This document shows, piece by piece, positions 8,028 to 16,846 of a DNA stretch of 64,000 nt. The stretch is from Blautia wexlerae DSM 19850 (GTDB taxonomy: Bacteria; Bacillota; Clostridia; Lachnospirales; Lachnospiraceae), in the NCBI RefSeq assembly GCF_025148125.1, contig NZ_CP102267.1:1684501-1748500 (forward strand). The letters run 5' to 3'. Position numbers and translations under genes: made by a program. Within the stretch, counting starts at the first letter, position 1. Every line of letters starts with the position of its first letter. The notes beneath the pieces were generated by a model, which was not told the DNA's origin, did not search any database, and saw only the letters and a program-made list of their open reading frames with translations.

Positions 8028-9257
8028 ATGACAGTTTGGGACGAGCTGAAAGCCCGTGGTCTGATTGCCCAGGTAACAGACGAAGAAGAGATCAAAGAAA
8101 TGGTAAATAATGGAAAAGCCACATTTTACATTGGCTTTGACCCTACCGCAGACAGCCTTCATGTGGGACATTTCATGGCGCTCTGCCTGATGAAACGTCT
8201 GCAGATGGCGGGAAATAAACCAATCGCATTATTAGGCGGCGGAACCGGTATGATCGGTGACCCGTCCGGAAGATCTGATATGCGTCAGATGATGACAGTG
8301 GAGACCATTCAGCACAACATCGACTGCTTCAAGAAACAGATGGAACGTTTTATCGACTTCTCAGACGGCAAGGCATTAATGGTAAACAATGCAGACTGGC
8401 TGATGAATTTAAATTATGTAGAAGTACTTCGTGATGTTGGACCACATTTCTCTGTAAACCGTATGCTCTCTCACGAGTGCTACAAACAGCGTATGGAACG
8501 TGGACTTACATTCCTTGAGTTCAACTATATGATCATGCAGAGCTACGACTTCTACATGCTGTATCAGAAATACGGCTGCACCATGCAGTTCGGCGGTGAT
8601 GACCAGTGGGCAAATATGCTTGGCGGTACAGAGCTGATCCGTCGTAAACTTGGAAAAGACGCTTACGCCATGACGATCACACTTCTTCTGAACTCCGAAG
8701 GTAAGAAGATGGGTAAAACACAGTCCGGTGCTGTATGGCTTGACCCGGAGAAGACTTCTCCTTTCGATTTCTATCAGTACTGGAGAAACGTGGATGATGC
8801 AGATGTTATCAAATGTATGCGTCTCCTTACCTTCCTTCCGTTAGAAGAAATCGATGAGATGGCGAAATGGGAAGGAAGCCAGTTGAATAAAGCAAAAGAA
8901 ATCCTTGCATACGAGCTGACAAATCTGGTTCATGGCGAAGAGGAAGCAAAGAAAGCTCAGGAAGGCGCAAGAGCACTTTTTGCAGGCGGCGCTGATACAG
9001 CACATATGCCGACAACTGAGCTTGCAGACGAAGACTTCTCAGAAGAAGGAACAATCGACCTGATCTCCATGCTTGTAAAAGCAGGAATGGTTCCAACACG
9101 TTCCGAGGGACGTCGTGCCATTGAACAGGGCGGTGTTTCCATTGACGGTGAGAAGATCACAGATGTGAAATACACAGTTGCCAAAGATGCACTTACAGGT
9201 GAAGGTGTAGTGCTGAAAAAAGGCAAAAAGAAATTCAATAAAGTTCTGGCAAAATAA
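8028..9257 (+). CDS. tyrS: Tyrosyl-tRNA synthetase
   Basis: A 409-residue class I synthetase. HIGH-type motif HVGHFMALCLM is at about residues 45-55, the tyrosine-binding QSYDF region follows, and the KMSKS-type motif is KMGKTQSG near 230. A C-terminal S4-like RNA-binding part (MVPTRSEGRRAIEQGGVSIDG) ends the protein. ATG at 8028 follows GAGGAGGA and begins the conserved MTVWDEL. It is controlled by the upstream T-box. Confidence 0.97.
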   Translation: MTVWDELKARGLIAQVTDEEEIKEMVNNGKATFYIGFDPTADSLHVGHFMALCLMKRLQMAGNKPIALLGGGTGMIGDPSGRSDMRQMMTVETIQHNIDCFKKQMERFIDFSDGKALMVNNADWLMNLNYVEVLRDVGPHFSVNRMLSHECYKQRMERGLTFLEFNYMIMQSYDFYMLYQKYGCTMQFGGDDQWANMLGGTELIRRKLGKDAYAMTITLLLNSEGKKMGKTQSGAVWLDPEKTSPFDFYQYWRNVDDADVIKCMRLLTFLPLEEIDEMAKWEGSQLNKAKEILAYELTNLVHGEEEAKKAQEGARALFAGGADTAHMPTTELADEDFSEEGTIDLISMLVKAGMVPTRSEGRRAIEQGGVSIDGEKITDVKYTVAKDALTGEGVVLKKGKKKFNKVLAK

Positions 9258-9275
9258 AAAATTCATTATAGAAAT

Positions 9276-9311
9276 ATCGGCGGATACTGCTGAACCGGTG
9301 CCGCCGATTTC
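9276..9311 (+). terminator. Hairpin between tyrS and alaS
   Basis: ATCGGCGG (9276-9283) and CCGCCGAT (9301-9308) form a perfect 8-bp stem with a 17-nt loop, followed by TT. It overlaps the region just before the alaS AGGAGG site. It may be a weak terminator of tyrS or an attenuator for alaS; no T-box motif was found for alaS. Confidence 0.5.
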
Positions 9312-9325
9312 AGGAGGAAAAGATT

Positions 9326-11965
9326 ATGAAGAAATACGGAGTAAACGAACTTCGTCAGATGTTCCTGGACTTCATGGAAAGCAAAGGACATCTGGTAATG
9401 AAAAGCTTTTCCCTGGTACCACAGGGAGATAAGAGTCTTCTGCTGATCAACGCAGGTATGGCTCCGCTGAAACCATATTTTACAGGTGCTGAAATCCCGC
9501 CGAGAACAAGAGTAAGTACCTGCCAGAAATGTATCCGTACAGGTGATATCGAGAATGTAGGTAAAACCGCACGCCACGGTACATTCTTTGAGATGCTTGG
9601 TAACTTCTCCTTTGGTGACTACTTTAAGAAAGAAGCCATCCACTGGTCCTGGGAATTCCTTACAGAGGTAGTAGGACTGGATGCAAACCGTCTGTATCCT
9701 TCCGTATATCTGGAAGATGATGAAGCATTTGACATCTGGAACAAAGAAATCGGAATCCCGGCTGACAGAATTTTCCGTTTTGGAAAAGAAGATAACTTCT
9801 GGGAGCATGGCGCAGGTCCCTGTGGTCCATGTTCAGAGATCTACTATGACCGTGGAGAGAAATACGGCTGCGGGAAACCTGGCTGTACAGTAGGCTGTGA
9901 CTGCGACCGTTACATGGAAGTATGGAACAACGTATTTACCCAGTTTGAGAACGATGGAAACGGAAATTATACAACACTGAAACAGAAGAACATTGATACA
10001 GGTATGGGTCTGGAACGTCTGGCAGTTGTTGTGCAAGACGTAGATTCCATCTTCGATGTAGATACGATCTGCGCACTGCGTAACCTGGTATGTAAGATCT
10101 CCGGAAAAGAATACGAGAAGAATTATAATGATGACGTATCCATCCGTCTGATCACAGACCATATCCGTTCTGCAACATTTATGATCTCCGACGGTATCAT
10201 GCCTACGAACGAAGGCCGCGGTTATGTACTCCGCCGTCTGATCCGTCGTGCAGCACGTCACGGACGTCTTCTTGGAATCGAAGGAACCTTCCTTGCCAAA
10301 TTAAGTGAAGAAGTGATCAATGGTTCCAAAGCAGGATATCCGGAGTTGGAAGAGAAGAAGGAATTTATCTTTAAAGTTCTCACAAATGAAGAAAACCAGT
10401 TCAACAAGACCATTGACCAGGGTCTTCGTATTCTCGGAGAGATGGAAGATGAGATGAAAGCAGCAGGAGAGAAAACACTTTCCGGCGAAAATGCATTCAA
10501 ATTATATGATACTTACGGATTCCCGATGGATCTTACAAAAGAGATCCTTGAGGAAAAAGGATATGATATCGACGAAGCAGGCTTCCAGAAATGTATGGAA
10601 GAGCAGAGAAACAAAGCCCGTTCTGCACGTGAAGTAACCAACTATATGGGCGCTGACGCAACTGTATATGATGATATCGATGTAAATGTTACAACAGAAT
10701 TTGTAGGATACGACCATCTTACCTTTGATTCCAAAGTAACAGTCCTTACAACAGAGACAGAGATCGTAAACTCCCTGATGGAAGGTCAGAAAGGAACTGT
10801 CTTTACAGAGCAGACTCCATTCTACGCAACTATGGGTGGACAGGTCGGAGATACAGGTGTGATCGAAACTGCAAACGGTAAGTTCGTAGTAGAAGACACC
10901 ATCAAGCTTCGCGGCGGTAAATTCGGACATGTAGGTCATATGGAATCCGGTATGATCTCCACAGACGAAACTGTTTCCCTGAAAGTGGATGAAGTTGCAA
11001 GAAGAGACACTGAGAAGAACCACAGTGCAACACATCTTCTTCAGAAAGCATTAAAGACAGTTCTTGGAAGTCATGTAGAACAGAAGGGTTCTCTGGTAAC
11101 ACCGGACAGACTTCGTTTCGACTTTGCTCATTTCCAGGCTATGACAGCTGATGAGATCGCACAGGTAGAAGCGCTTGTTAATAAAGAAATCCAGGCTGGT
11201 CTTGAAGTCCGTACAGATGTTATGGATGTGGAAGAGGCTAAGAAATCCGGAGCAATGGCTCTGTTTGGAGAGAAATATGATCAGAAGGTACGTGTGGTAT
11301 CCATGGGCGACTTCTCCAAGGAACTCTGCGGTGGTACTCATGTGGCAAACACAGGTAACATCATGCTGTTCAAAATTGTTTCCGAATCCGGTATTGCAGC
11401 AGGTGTGCGCCGTATTGAAGCTCTGACAGGAAATGGTGTTCTGGAATACTATAAGAAACAGGAAGAACTGCTTCATGAAGCTGCAAAAGCCCTGAAAACA
11501 AATCCTGCAGAGATCGTAGAGAAGATCGGACATCTTCAGGGAGAAGTAAAGGCACTCTCCAGTGAGAACGAATCCTTAAAGAGCAAACTGGCTCAGGGAG
11601 CTCTGGGAGATGTTATGGATAAAGTAGTAGAAGTCAAAGGTGTGAAACTTCTTGCTGCAAAAGTAGACGGAGTGGATATGAACGGACTTCGTGACCTTGG
11701 CGACCAGCTGAAAGGCAAACTTGGTGAGGGTGTTGTCCTTCTGGCAGCAGTAAACGGTGAGAAAGTAAACCTTCTTGCAATGGCTACTGATGCAGCACAG
11801 AAAGCAGGCGCTCACGCAGGTAACCTGATCAAAGCAGTGGCAGCTATCGTAGGCGGTGGCGGCGGCGGACGTCCGAACATGGCTCAGGCCGGCGGAAAGA
11901 ACCCTGCCAAAGCTCAGGAAGCTGTAGATGCAGCAGCAGGAATCCTTGAAGGTCAGATAAAGTAA
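9326..11965 (+). CDS. alaS: Alanyl-tRNA synthetase
   Basis: An 879-residue class II synthetase of full family length. It starts MKKYGVNELRQMFLDFMESKGH. Class II motif 2 is seen in RHGTFFEMLGNFSFGDYFK. The editing domain has HSATHLLQKAL and the zinc-binding CGGTHVANTG, and the C-terminal C-Ala/DHHA1 part contains a GGGGGGRP run. It charges tRNA-Ala and edits Ser/Gly. It lies 68 bp after tyrS and is probably independently transcribed or read through. Confidence 0.97.
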   Translation: MKKYGVNELRQMFLDFMESKGHLVMKSFSLVPQGDKSLLLINAGMAPLKPYFTGAEIPPRTRVSTCQKCIRTGDIENVGKTARHGTFFEMLGNFSFGDYFKKEAIHWSWEFLTEVVGLDANRLYPSVYLEDDEAFDIWNKEIGIPADRIFRFGKEDNFWEHGAGPCGPCSEIYYDRGEKYGCGKPGCTVGCDCDRYMEVWNNVFTQFENDGNGNYTTLKQKNIDTGMGLERLAVVVQDVDSIFDVDTICALRNLVCKISGKEYEKNYNDDVSIRLITDHIRSATFMISDGIMPTNEGRGYVLRRLIRRAARHGRLLGIEGTFLAKLSEEVINGSKAGYPELEEKKEFIFKVLTNEENQFNKTIDQGLRILGEMEDEMKAAGEKTLSGENAFKLYDTYGFPMDLTKEILEEKGYDIDEAGFQKCMEEQRNKARSAREVTNYMGADATVYDDIDVNVTTEFVGYDHLTFDSKVTVLTTETEIVNSLMEGQKGTVFTEQTPFYATMGGQVGDTGVIETANGKFVVEDTIKLRGGKFGHVGHMESGMISTDETVSLKVDEVARRDTEKNHSATHLLQKALKTVLGSHVEQKGSLVTPDRLRFDFAHFQAMTADEIAQVEALVNKEIQAGLEVRTDVMDVEEAKKSGAMALFGEKYDQKVRVVSMGDFSKELCGGTHVANTGNIMLFKIVSESGIAAGVRRIEALTGNGVLEYYKKQEELLHEAAKALKTNPAEIVEKIGHLQGEVKALSSENESLKSKLAQGALGDVMDKVVEVKGVKLLAAKVDGVDMNGLRDLGDQLKGKLGEGVVLLAAVNGEKVNLLAMATDAAQKAGAHAGNLIKAVAAIVGGGGGGRPNMAQAGGKNPAKAQEAVDAAAGILEGQIK

Positions 11966-11970
11966 AAATT

Positions 11971-12112
11971 GTTACTGCTCACTTTGTGACCAGCAACACG
12001 CTTCGCGATGCACAGAATTTATGCTAATCGCATAAATTCGCGCGGTATGTCTCGGGATTTTGGCATATACATGCCAAAACACCTCGCGGGATAGTGGCGT
12101 GTGAATAGTAAC
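11971..12112 (+). repeat. 142-bp palindromic MITE-like element, copy 1
   Basis: Terminal inverted repeats GTTACTGCTCAC / GTGAATAGTAAC (10 of 12 match). Flanks TAAAAATT (left) and TAAAAAAA (right) look like a decayed 8-bp target duplication. The last about 70 bp are nearly identical to copy 2 at 23,326, including the stem TTTTGGCAT/ATGCCAAAA. The first half carries its own stem (GAATTTATGC/GCATAAATTC) that differs from copy 2. It contains no gene and lies between alaS and the rpsU promoter. Confidence 0.8.
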
Positions 12113-12145
12113 TAAAAAAATCTGCAAAATTTAACCAAAAAAATG

Positions 12146-12175
12146 TTGACGAACCCACAGGCAATGATATATAAT
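12146..12175 (+). promoter_or_regulatory. rpsU promoter
   Basis: TTGACG (12146-12151), 18-bp spacer, TATAAT (12170-12175), about 75 bp before the rpsU start. Confidence 0.75.
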
Positions 12176-12254
12176 ATCACTTGTGCAAGAAAAAATACCC
12201 AGACAGTTGTATTTTAGCACAATCTACAACTGGAGGGAGGTTAGGTGTGAGTCT

Positions 12255-12431
12255 ATGTCAAACGTAATCGTAAAAGAGAACGAGACTTTAGATAGCGCTC
12301 TTCGCAGATTCAAGAGAAGCTGTGCAAAAGCAGGAATCCAGCAGGAAATCCGCAAAAGAGAGCATTACGAGAAACCAAGCGTTCGTCGTAAAAAGAAATC
12401 TGAAGCCGCAAGAAAACGTAAATATAATTAA
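12255..12431 (+). CDS. rpsU: Small-subunit ribosomal protein bS21
   Basis: A 58-residue basic protein, [20 protein letters not shown] to KRKYN. This is the full-length bS21, which binds near the 3' end of 16S rRNA. ATG at 12255 follows a strong GGAGGGAGG site. A terminator begins 9 bp after the stop. Confidence 0.96.
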   Translation: MSNVIVKENETLDSALRRFKRSCAKAGIQQEIRKREHYEKPSVRRKKKSEAARKRKYN

Positions 12432-12440
12432 TTGTGCGCA

Positions 12441-12472
12441 AAAATCCCTGACAGTTCTGTCAGGGATTTTTA
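12441..12472 (+). terminator. rpsU terminator
   Basis: A near-perfect stem, AAAATCCCTGACAG / CTGTCAGGGATTTT, with a 2-nt loop and T tail. It lies 10 bp after rpsU and 38 bp before the cls start. Confidence 0.9.
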
Positions 12473-12509
12473 TCATAATCTGGAAAATAATCAGGGGAAG
12501 GAAGTAATC

Positions 12510-14108
12510 TTGAAGGCAGAAAATAACAAAATACTTAAAGAAAAGAAAAACTGGATCCTTTTACTGTTTAAAAAACTGGCAAAGCTGATTTTCAACAGAA
12601 TCTTTTATGTTGCGATTGCAATGCTCGTCCAGCTTGGATGGATCTTAATGATGGTACTGCGTCTGGCTGCGTATTCCAGATACATTGATATCGGATTAAG
12701 GCTGATAGGTATTGTGCTGGTATTGTGGATTTTGAATAAGGAAATAAATCCTTCCTATAAACTGGCCTGGACCATGCTGATCCTGATTCTGCCGATCCTT
12801 GGAGTGGTATTATATTTTGTATTTGGACGTTCCAGGATCGCTGCGATCATGCAGCAGCATTTTGAACAGAGGATTGAGGAGAGCAGGGAGTATCTGCGGG
12901 ATCAGCCACAGACGAGGCAGAAGCTGGAGACTCTGGATCCCTCGGCTTCGAACCAGTCCAGATACATTTCGGATGTTTCCAGATTTCCGGTTCATGAGAA
13001 CACAACTGCAGAGTATTTTCAGGTAGGAGACGATATGTTTCCGGTGCTTGTGAGGGAACTGAAACAGGCGAAGAAATATATTTTTATTGAATATTTCATT
13101 ATCAATGATGGAGTGATGTGGCAGACGATCCTGAATATTCTGGAAGAGAAAGCTGCGGAGGGCGTTGATGTGCGCCTGATCTATGACGGATTTGGCTGTC
13201 TTACAACACTTCCCCATAAATATTATGAAGAGCTTCAGAAAAAAGGAATCAAATGTCAGGTATTTAATCCTTTCCGTCCCATTCTGAATATTATCCAGAA
13301 TAACCGGGATCACAGGAAGCTCTGTATCATTGACGGATGGGTTGGATTTACGGGAGGCATCAATCTTGCAGATGAATATATCAACCAGAAAGCGCGTTTC
13401 GGACACTGGAAGGACACTGCAGTTATGCTCAAAGGGGAAGCTGTCTGGAATATGACGGTAATGTTTCTCCATATGTGGACGGTGATCGGCAGATCTGAAG
13501 AAAGTATTGATTATGAAGCCTATTTTCCCCACAGATATCATGAGGAAGAATTTGAGAGTGACGGATTTGTCCAGCCGTTCTGTGATACACCTCTGGATGA
13601 GGAGGTTGTCGGTGAAGATGTATATCTGAACATTATCAACAAAGCAAAAAAATATGTATACATCTGTACTCCTTATCTGATCATAGACAATGAGATGATG
13701 ACTGCCCTCTGTCTGGCAGCCAAAAGCGGGGTGGATGTGCGTATTATGACGCCGGGAATCCCTGACAAGAAGCTGGTATTTATCCTTACTCAGTCCTATT
13801 ACAGACAGCTTCTGGAAGCGGGTGTAAAGATTTATGAATATCAGCCCGGTTTCCTTCACGCAAAATCCTTTGTGAGTGATGATGAGATCGGAGTAGTGGG
13901 AACCATCAACCTGGACTATCGAAGCCTTTATCTTCATTTTGAGGATGGTGTATGGATCTACAGAAACAGAGTAATACAGGATATCAAAGATGATTTTATC
14001 CAGACTATGGAATATTGCAGGCAGATAGAACCGGAATTCTGCCTGAACAGAAATATAGGGCTGCGTATCATGCAGAATATTTTCCGCGCATTTGCGCCGC
14101 TGATGTAA
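12510..14108 (+). CDS. cls: Cardiolipin synthase
   Basis: About 532 residues. Two N-terminal membrane segments (about 30-55 and 65-110) are followed by two phospholipase-D HKD motifs: HRKLCIIDGWVGFTGGIN and HAKSFVSDDEIGVVGTIN. It condenses two phosphatidylglycerol molecules to cardiolipin at the membrane. A TTG start at 12510 with AGGGGAAGGAAG upstream is chosen; an upstream ATG at 12432 lies within the rpsU terminator, so it is unlikely. It is followed by its own terminator. Confidence 0.94.
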   Translation: MKAENNKILKEKKNWILLLFKKLAKLIFNRIFYVAIAMLVQLGWILMMVLRLAAYSRYIDIGLRLIGIVLVLWILNKEINPSYKLAWTMLILILPILGVVLYFVFGRSRIAAIMQQHFEQRIEESREYLRDQPQTRQKLETLDPSASNQSRYISDVSRFPVHENTTAEYFQVGDDMFPVLVRELKQAKKYIFIEYFIINDGVMWQTILNILEEKAAEGVDVRLIYDGFGCLTTLPHKYYEELQKKGIKCQVFNPFRPILNIIQNNRDHRKLCIIDGWVGFTGGINLADEYINQKARFGHWKDTAVMLKGEAVWNMTVMFLHMWTVIGRSEESIDYEAYFPHRYHEEEFESDGFVQPFCDTPLDEEVVGEDVYLNIINKAKKYVYICTPYLIIDNEMMTALCLAAKSGVDVRIMTPGIPDKKLVFILTQSYYRQLLEAGVKIYEYQPGFLHAKSFVSDDEIGVVGTINLDYRSLYLHFEDGVWIYRNRVIQDIKDDFIQTMEYCRQIEPEFCLNRNIGLRIMQNIFRAFAPLM

Positions 14109-14112
14109 AATG

Positions 14113-14152
14113 AGCACTGAAAATCGTATTTTTATGGTTTTCAGTGCTTTTT
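14113..14152 (+). terminator. cls terminator
   Basis: AGCACTGAAAA (14113-14123) pairs perfectly with TTTTCAGTGCT (14138-14148), followed by TTTT. Confidence 0.88.
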
Positions 14153-14235
14153 ATCTGATTATGATCAGGTATCGGATCGGATTAAGATGCATTATTTTAT
14201 TGGATTGCTATATAATGAATAAAGAAAGTAGTCTT

Positions 14236-14398
14236 AGAGCGTGTCTGAAAAATCATTCCCACAATCTGCACGCCCCACTTTGCGGGATATTTCATCCGAA
14301 TTCAGTTGCCGTAGCCCGCTACAGCGCCCTCATCCGGGCAAAATATCCCACAAATTGTGACGCACATCTTGCGTAAAGCATTTTTCAGACACGCTCTA
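14236..14398 (+). repeat. 163-bp MITE-like palindrome with 19-bp terminal inverted repeats
   Basis: TAGAGCGTGTCTGAAAAAT at the left end is perfectly inverted at the right end. If TA is the target duplication, the repeats proper start GAGCGTGTCTG. Inside, GGGATATTT and AAATATCCC form a second nested stem. The ends resemble IS5/IS630-type transposon ends, so this is probably a non-autonomous derivative. It occupies the gap between cls and the D,D-carboxypeptidase gene and may affect that gene's expression. Confidence 0.75.
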
Positions 14399-14439
14399 GC
14401 GTGCCGGCAGCCTGCCGGTACATTGATCGGAGAGAGAAT

Positions 14440-15639
14440 ATGCAAAAAAAATGGATCTCCATAATATGCGCTGTGATCATCATGGTCTGCACTATCATTA
14501 CCCCTGCTTATGCCGCCGGAATCTTTTTGCCCGAGGAAAGCAATACCAAACAGGCAGAATCCACAGATCTTATTGAAGCACCCTCAGGAATCTTAATGGA
14601 AGCGCAGACAGGAACAGTCGTTTATCAGAAGGATGCGGATACCAGACGAAGCCCTGCAAGTATCACAAAGATCATGACACTGATCCTGATCTTTGATGCT
14701 CTGGATAAAGGCAGCCTGAAAATGGACGACACAGTCACAACCAGTGCCCATGCAAAGTCCATGGGCGGTTCTCAGGTGTTTCTGGAGGAGGGGGAAATCC
14801 AGACAGTGGAAACCCTGATCAAATGCATTGTGATTGCATCAGGAAATGATGCCAGCGTAGCAATGGCAGAGCATATCTGCGGCAGTGAACAGGAATTTGT
14901 CCGCCACATGAATGAACGGGCAGAGGGACTTGGGATGAAAAATACTCATTTTGAAGACTGCTGTGGTCTGACAGAATCTCCCGATCATTACACAACAGCC
15001 AGGGACATTGCCATCATGAGCAGGGAACTGATCACAAAATATCCGAAGATTCTGGAATATTCTTCTGTCTGGATGGAAAATATCACCCATGTGACCAGGC
15101 AGGGGACAAAGGAATTCGGACTTACCAATACCAACAAACTGATCCGCAGCTACGAGGGCTGTGTCGGCCTGAAAACAGGAAGCACCAGTATTGCAAAATA
15201 CTGCCTCAGTGCAGTCGCCAAAAGAAATGACATTACTCTGATCGCAGCAGTGATGGCAGCCCCGGACTATAAAGTGCGATTTAAAGATGCAGCCTCCATG
15301 TTAAATTATGGCTTTTCAAAATGCAGCCTGTACATAGATAAGAAAATGGAAGCTCTGCCTGAGGTCCCGGTCAGAAATGGAAAGAAAAAGACGGTTTCCC
15401 TGGTTTATGAGGAACAGTTCCATTATCTGGACACTACAGGACAGAATATCGGGAATGTAAAAAGAAAGCTGAGGATCCACAGGGAAGTAAAGGCTCCGGT
15501 GAAAAAGAACACCCTGGCAGGGGAGATGATCTATTCCGTCGATGGGAAGGAAGTGGGAAAAGTGCGGATCCTTTATGGAGAAAATTCAGGAAAAGCCACG
15601 TATCTGGATTGTCTGAAAAAAGTTGTCCTGAAACTGTAG
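14440..15639 (+). CDS. D-alanyl-D-alanine carboxypeptidase (class A LMW PBP)
   Basis: A 399-residue secreted penicillin-binding protein. The signal peptide ends near AYA-AG at about 25. Catalytic motifs are SITK (SxxK), SGND (SxN) and KTGST (KTG). A C-terminal beta-rich PBP5-like domain follows. It trims the terminal D-Ala of peptidoglycan pentapeptide. ATG 14440 follows GGAGAGAG. Its promoter region is occupied by the MITE at 14,236-14,398. Confidence 0.92.
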   Translation: MQKKWISIICAVIIMVCTIITPAYAAGIFLPEESNTKQAESTDLIEAPSGILMEAQTGTVVYQKDADTRRSPASITKIMTLILIFDALDKGSLKMDDTVTTSAHAKSMGGSQVFLEEGEIQTVETLIKCIVIASGNDASVAMAEHICGSEQEFVRHMNERAEGLGMKNTHFEDCCGLTESPDHYTTARDIAIMSRELITKYPKILEYSSVWMENITHVTRQGTKEFGLTNTNKLIRSYEGCVGLKTGSTSIAKYCLSAVAKRNDITLIAAVMAAPDYKVRFKDAASMLNYGFSKCSLYIDKKMEALPEVPVRNGKKKTVSLVYEEQFHYLDTTGQNIGNVKRKLRIHREVKAPVKKNTLAGEMIYSVDGKEVGKVRILYGENSGKATYLDCLKKVVLKL

Positions 15640-15671
15640 ACAAAAAGTATTTTAGACAATTTTATAATTTT

Positions 15672-15701
15672 TTGACAAAGGACAGCAATCCGATGTATAA
15701 T
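15672..15701 (+). promoter_or_regulatory. Promoter of the MoeA-like gene
   Basis: TTGACA (15672-15677), 18-bp spacer, TATAAT (15696-15701), about 50 bp before the start at 15754. Confidence 0.82.
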
Positions 15702-15753
15702 AAATCCAAATGGGTATTGAGGGAAATAAAAAACAAAAGGAAGGTACTATATA

Positions 15754-16788
15754 ATGAAAGAAATCCGTACAGAAGATGCTGTAGGACATATTTTGTGTCA
15801 TGATATCACACAGATTATCAAAGATGTTAAAAAAGGGGTGCTTTTTAAGAAAGGTCATATCGTCAGAGAAGAGGATATTCCTCTGTTACTCTCTGTAGGA
15901 AAAGAACATTTATATGTGTGGGAGAAGAAAGAAGGAATCCTTCATGAGAATGAAGGCGCAGAGATCCTTTATAAGATCTGTGCCGGAGATTCAGACACCA
16001 TGCATGGTTCTGATATAAAAGAGGGAAAGATCGAGCTGATCGCAGACATTGACGGAGTGCTTAAGATCCGCAGGGAAGCTCTGCTGGCTGTCAATTCACT
16101 TGGAGAGATGATGATCGCATCCCGCCATGGAGATTTTCCTGTAAAGAAGGGCGGTAAACTTGCAGGAACCAGAATTATCCCTCTGGTGATCGAGAAGGAG
16201 AAAATGGATCGTGCAGCAGAGGCGGCAGGCACAGAGCCAGTCTTTTCCATTCTGCCATATAAAAAGAAAAAGGTTGGTATCGTAACAACAGGAAGTGAAG
16301 TGCAGAAAGGTCTGATCACTGACACCTTCACTCCTGTACTGAGAGATAAATTTGCAAAATTTCCATCAGAGGTCATCGGTCAGACAAAACCGGGTGACGA
16401 TATGGAACAGATAACAGCCGACATCCTGAAATTTATCGAAGAGGGAGCCGATATGGTAGTCTGCAGCGGTGGAATGAGCGTAGATCCGGATGACAGAACT
16501 CCGGGTGCGATTAAAGCAACAGGAACCCGCATCGTATCCTACGGTGCACCCGTACTTCCGGGAGCTATGATGCTGATCTCCTATTATGAGAAAGACGGCA
16601 GGCAGATACCGATCCTTGGGCTTCCGGGATGTGTTATGTATGCAAAGAATACCATCTTTGATCTGCTTCTGCCAAGACTGATGGCAGATGATGAGATCAC
16701 ATTATCAGAGATCAACCAACTTGGAGAGGGTGGACTCTGCCTGAACTGTGATGTCTGTACATTCCCGAACTGCGGATTCGGAAAATAA
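15754..16788 (+). CDS. Molybdopterin-binding MoeA-like protein with Cys-rich tail
   Basis: A 344-residue MoeA/MogA-fold protein. The nucleotide/molybdopterin-binding core is seen as KVGIVTTGSEV, then VVCSGGMSVDPDDRTPGAI and LPGAMMLIS...GLPGC. The N-terminal part lacks the full MoeA architecture. The last 20 residues hold CLNCDVCTFPNC, a four-cysteine cluster that could bind Fe-S or metal. It is typical of a clostridial subfamily linked to molybdenum hydroxylases, but no such enzyme is nearby here. It is transcribed from its own promoter. Confidence 0.83.
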   Translation: MKEIRTEDAVGHILCHDITQIIKDVKKGVLFKKGHIVREEDIPLLLSVGKEHLYVWEKKEGILHENEGAEILYKICAGDSDTMHGSDIKEGKIELIADIDGVLKIRREALLAVNSLGEMMIASRHGDFPVKKGGKLAGTRIIPLVIEKEKMDRAAEAAGTEPVFSILPYKKKKVGIVTTGSEVQKGLITDTFTPVLRDKFAKFPSEVIGQTKPGDDMEQITADILKFIEEGADMVVCSGGMSVDPDDRTPGAIKATGTRIVSYGAPVLPGAMMLISYYEKDGRQIPILGLPGCVMYAKNTIFDLLLPRLMADDEITLSEINQLGEGGLCLNCDVCTFPNCGFGK

Positions 16789-16846
16789 TATCCCGCAAAG
16801 TGCGTTGCCAGACATAAAGTGAACATAAAGGGAAAAGAAAACTTGC

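Noticed and set aside
9258..9325. T-box leader for alaS
   Set aside because: No AGGTGG-GCGGG core and only about 70 bp are available; only a simple hairpin is present.
12810..14117. 435-codon open frame antisense to cls
   Set aside because: It is the shadow of the well-supported cardiolipin synthase gene; it has no ribosome site and no recognisable domain.
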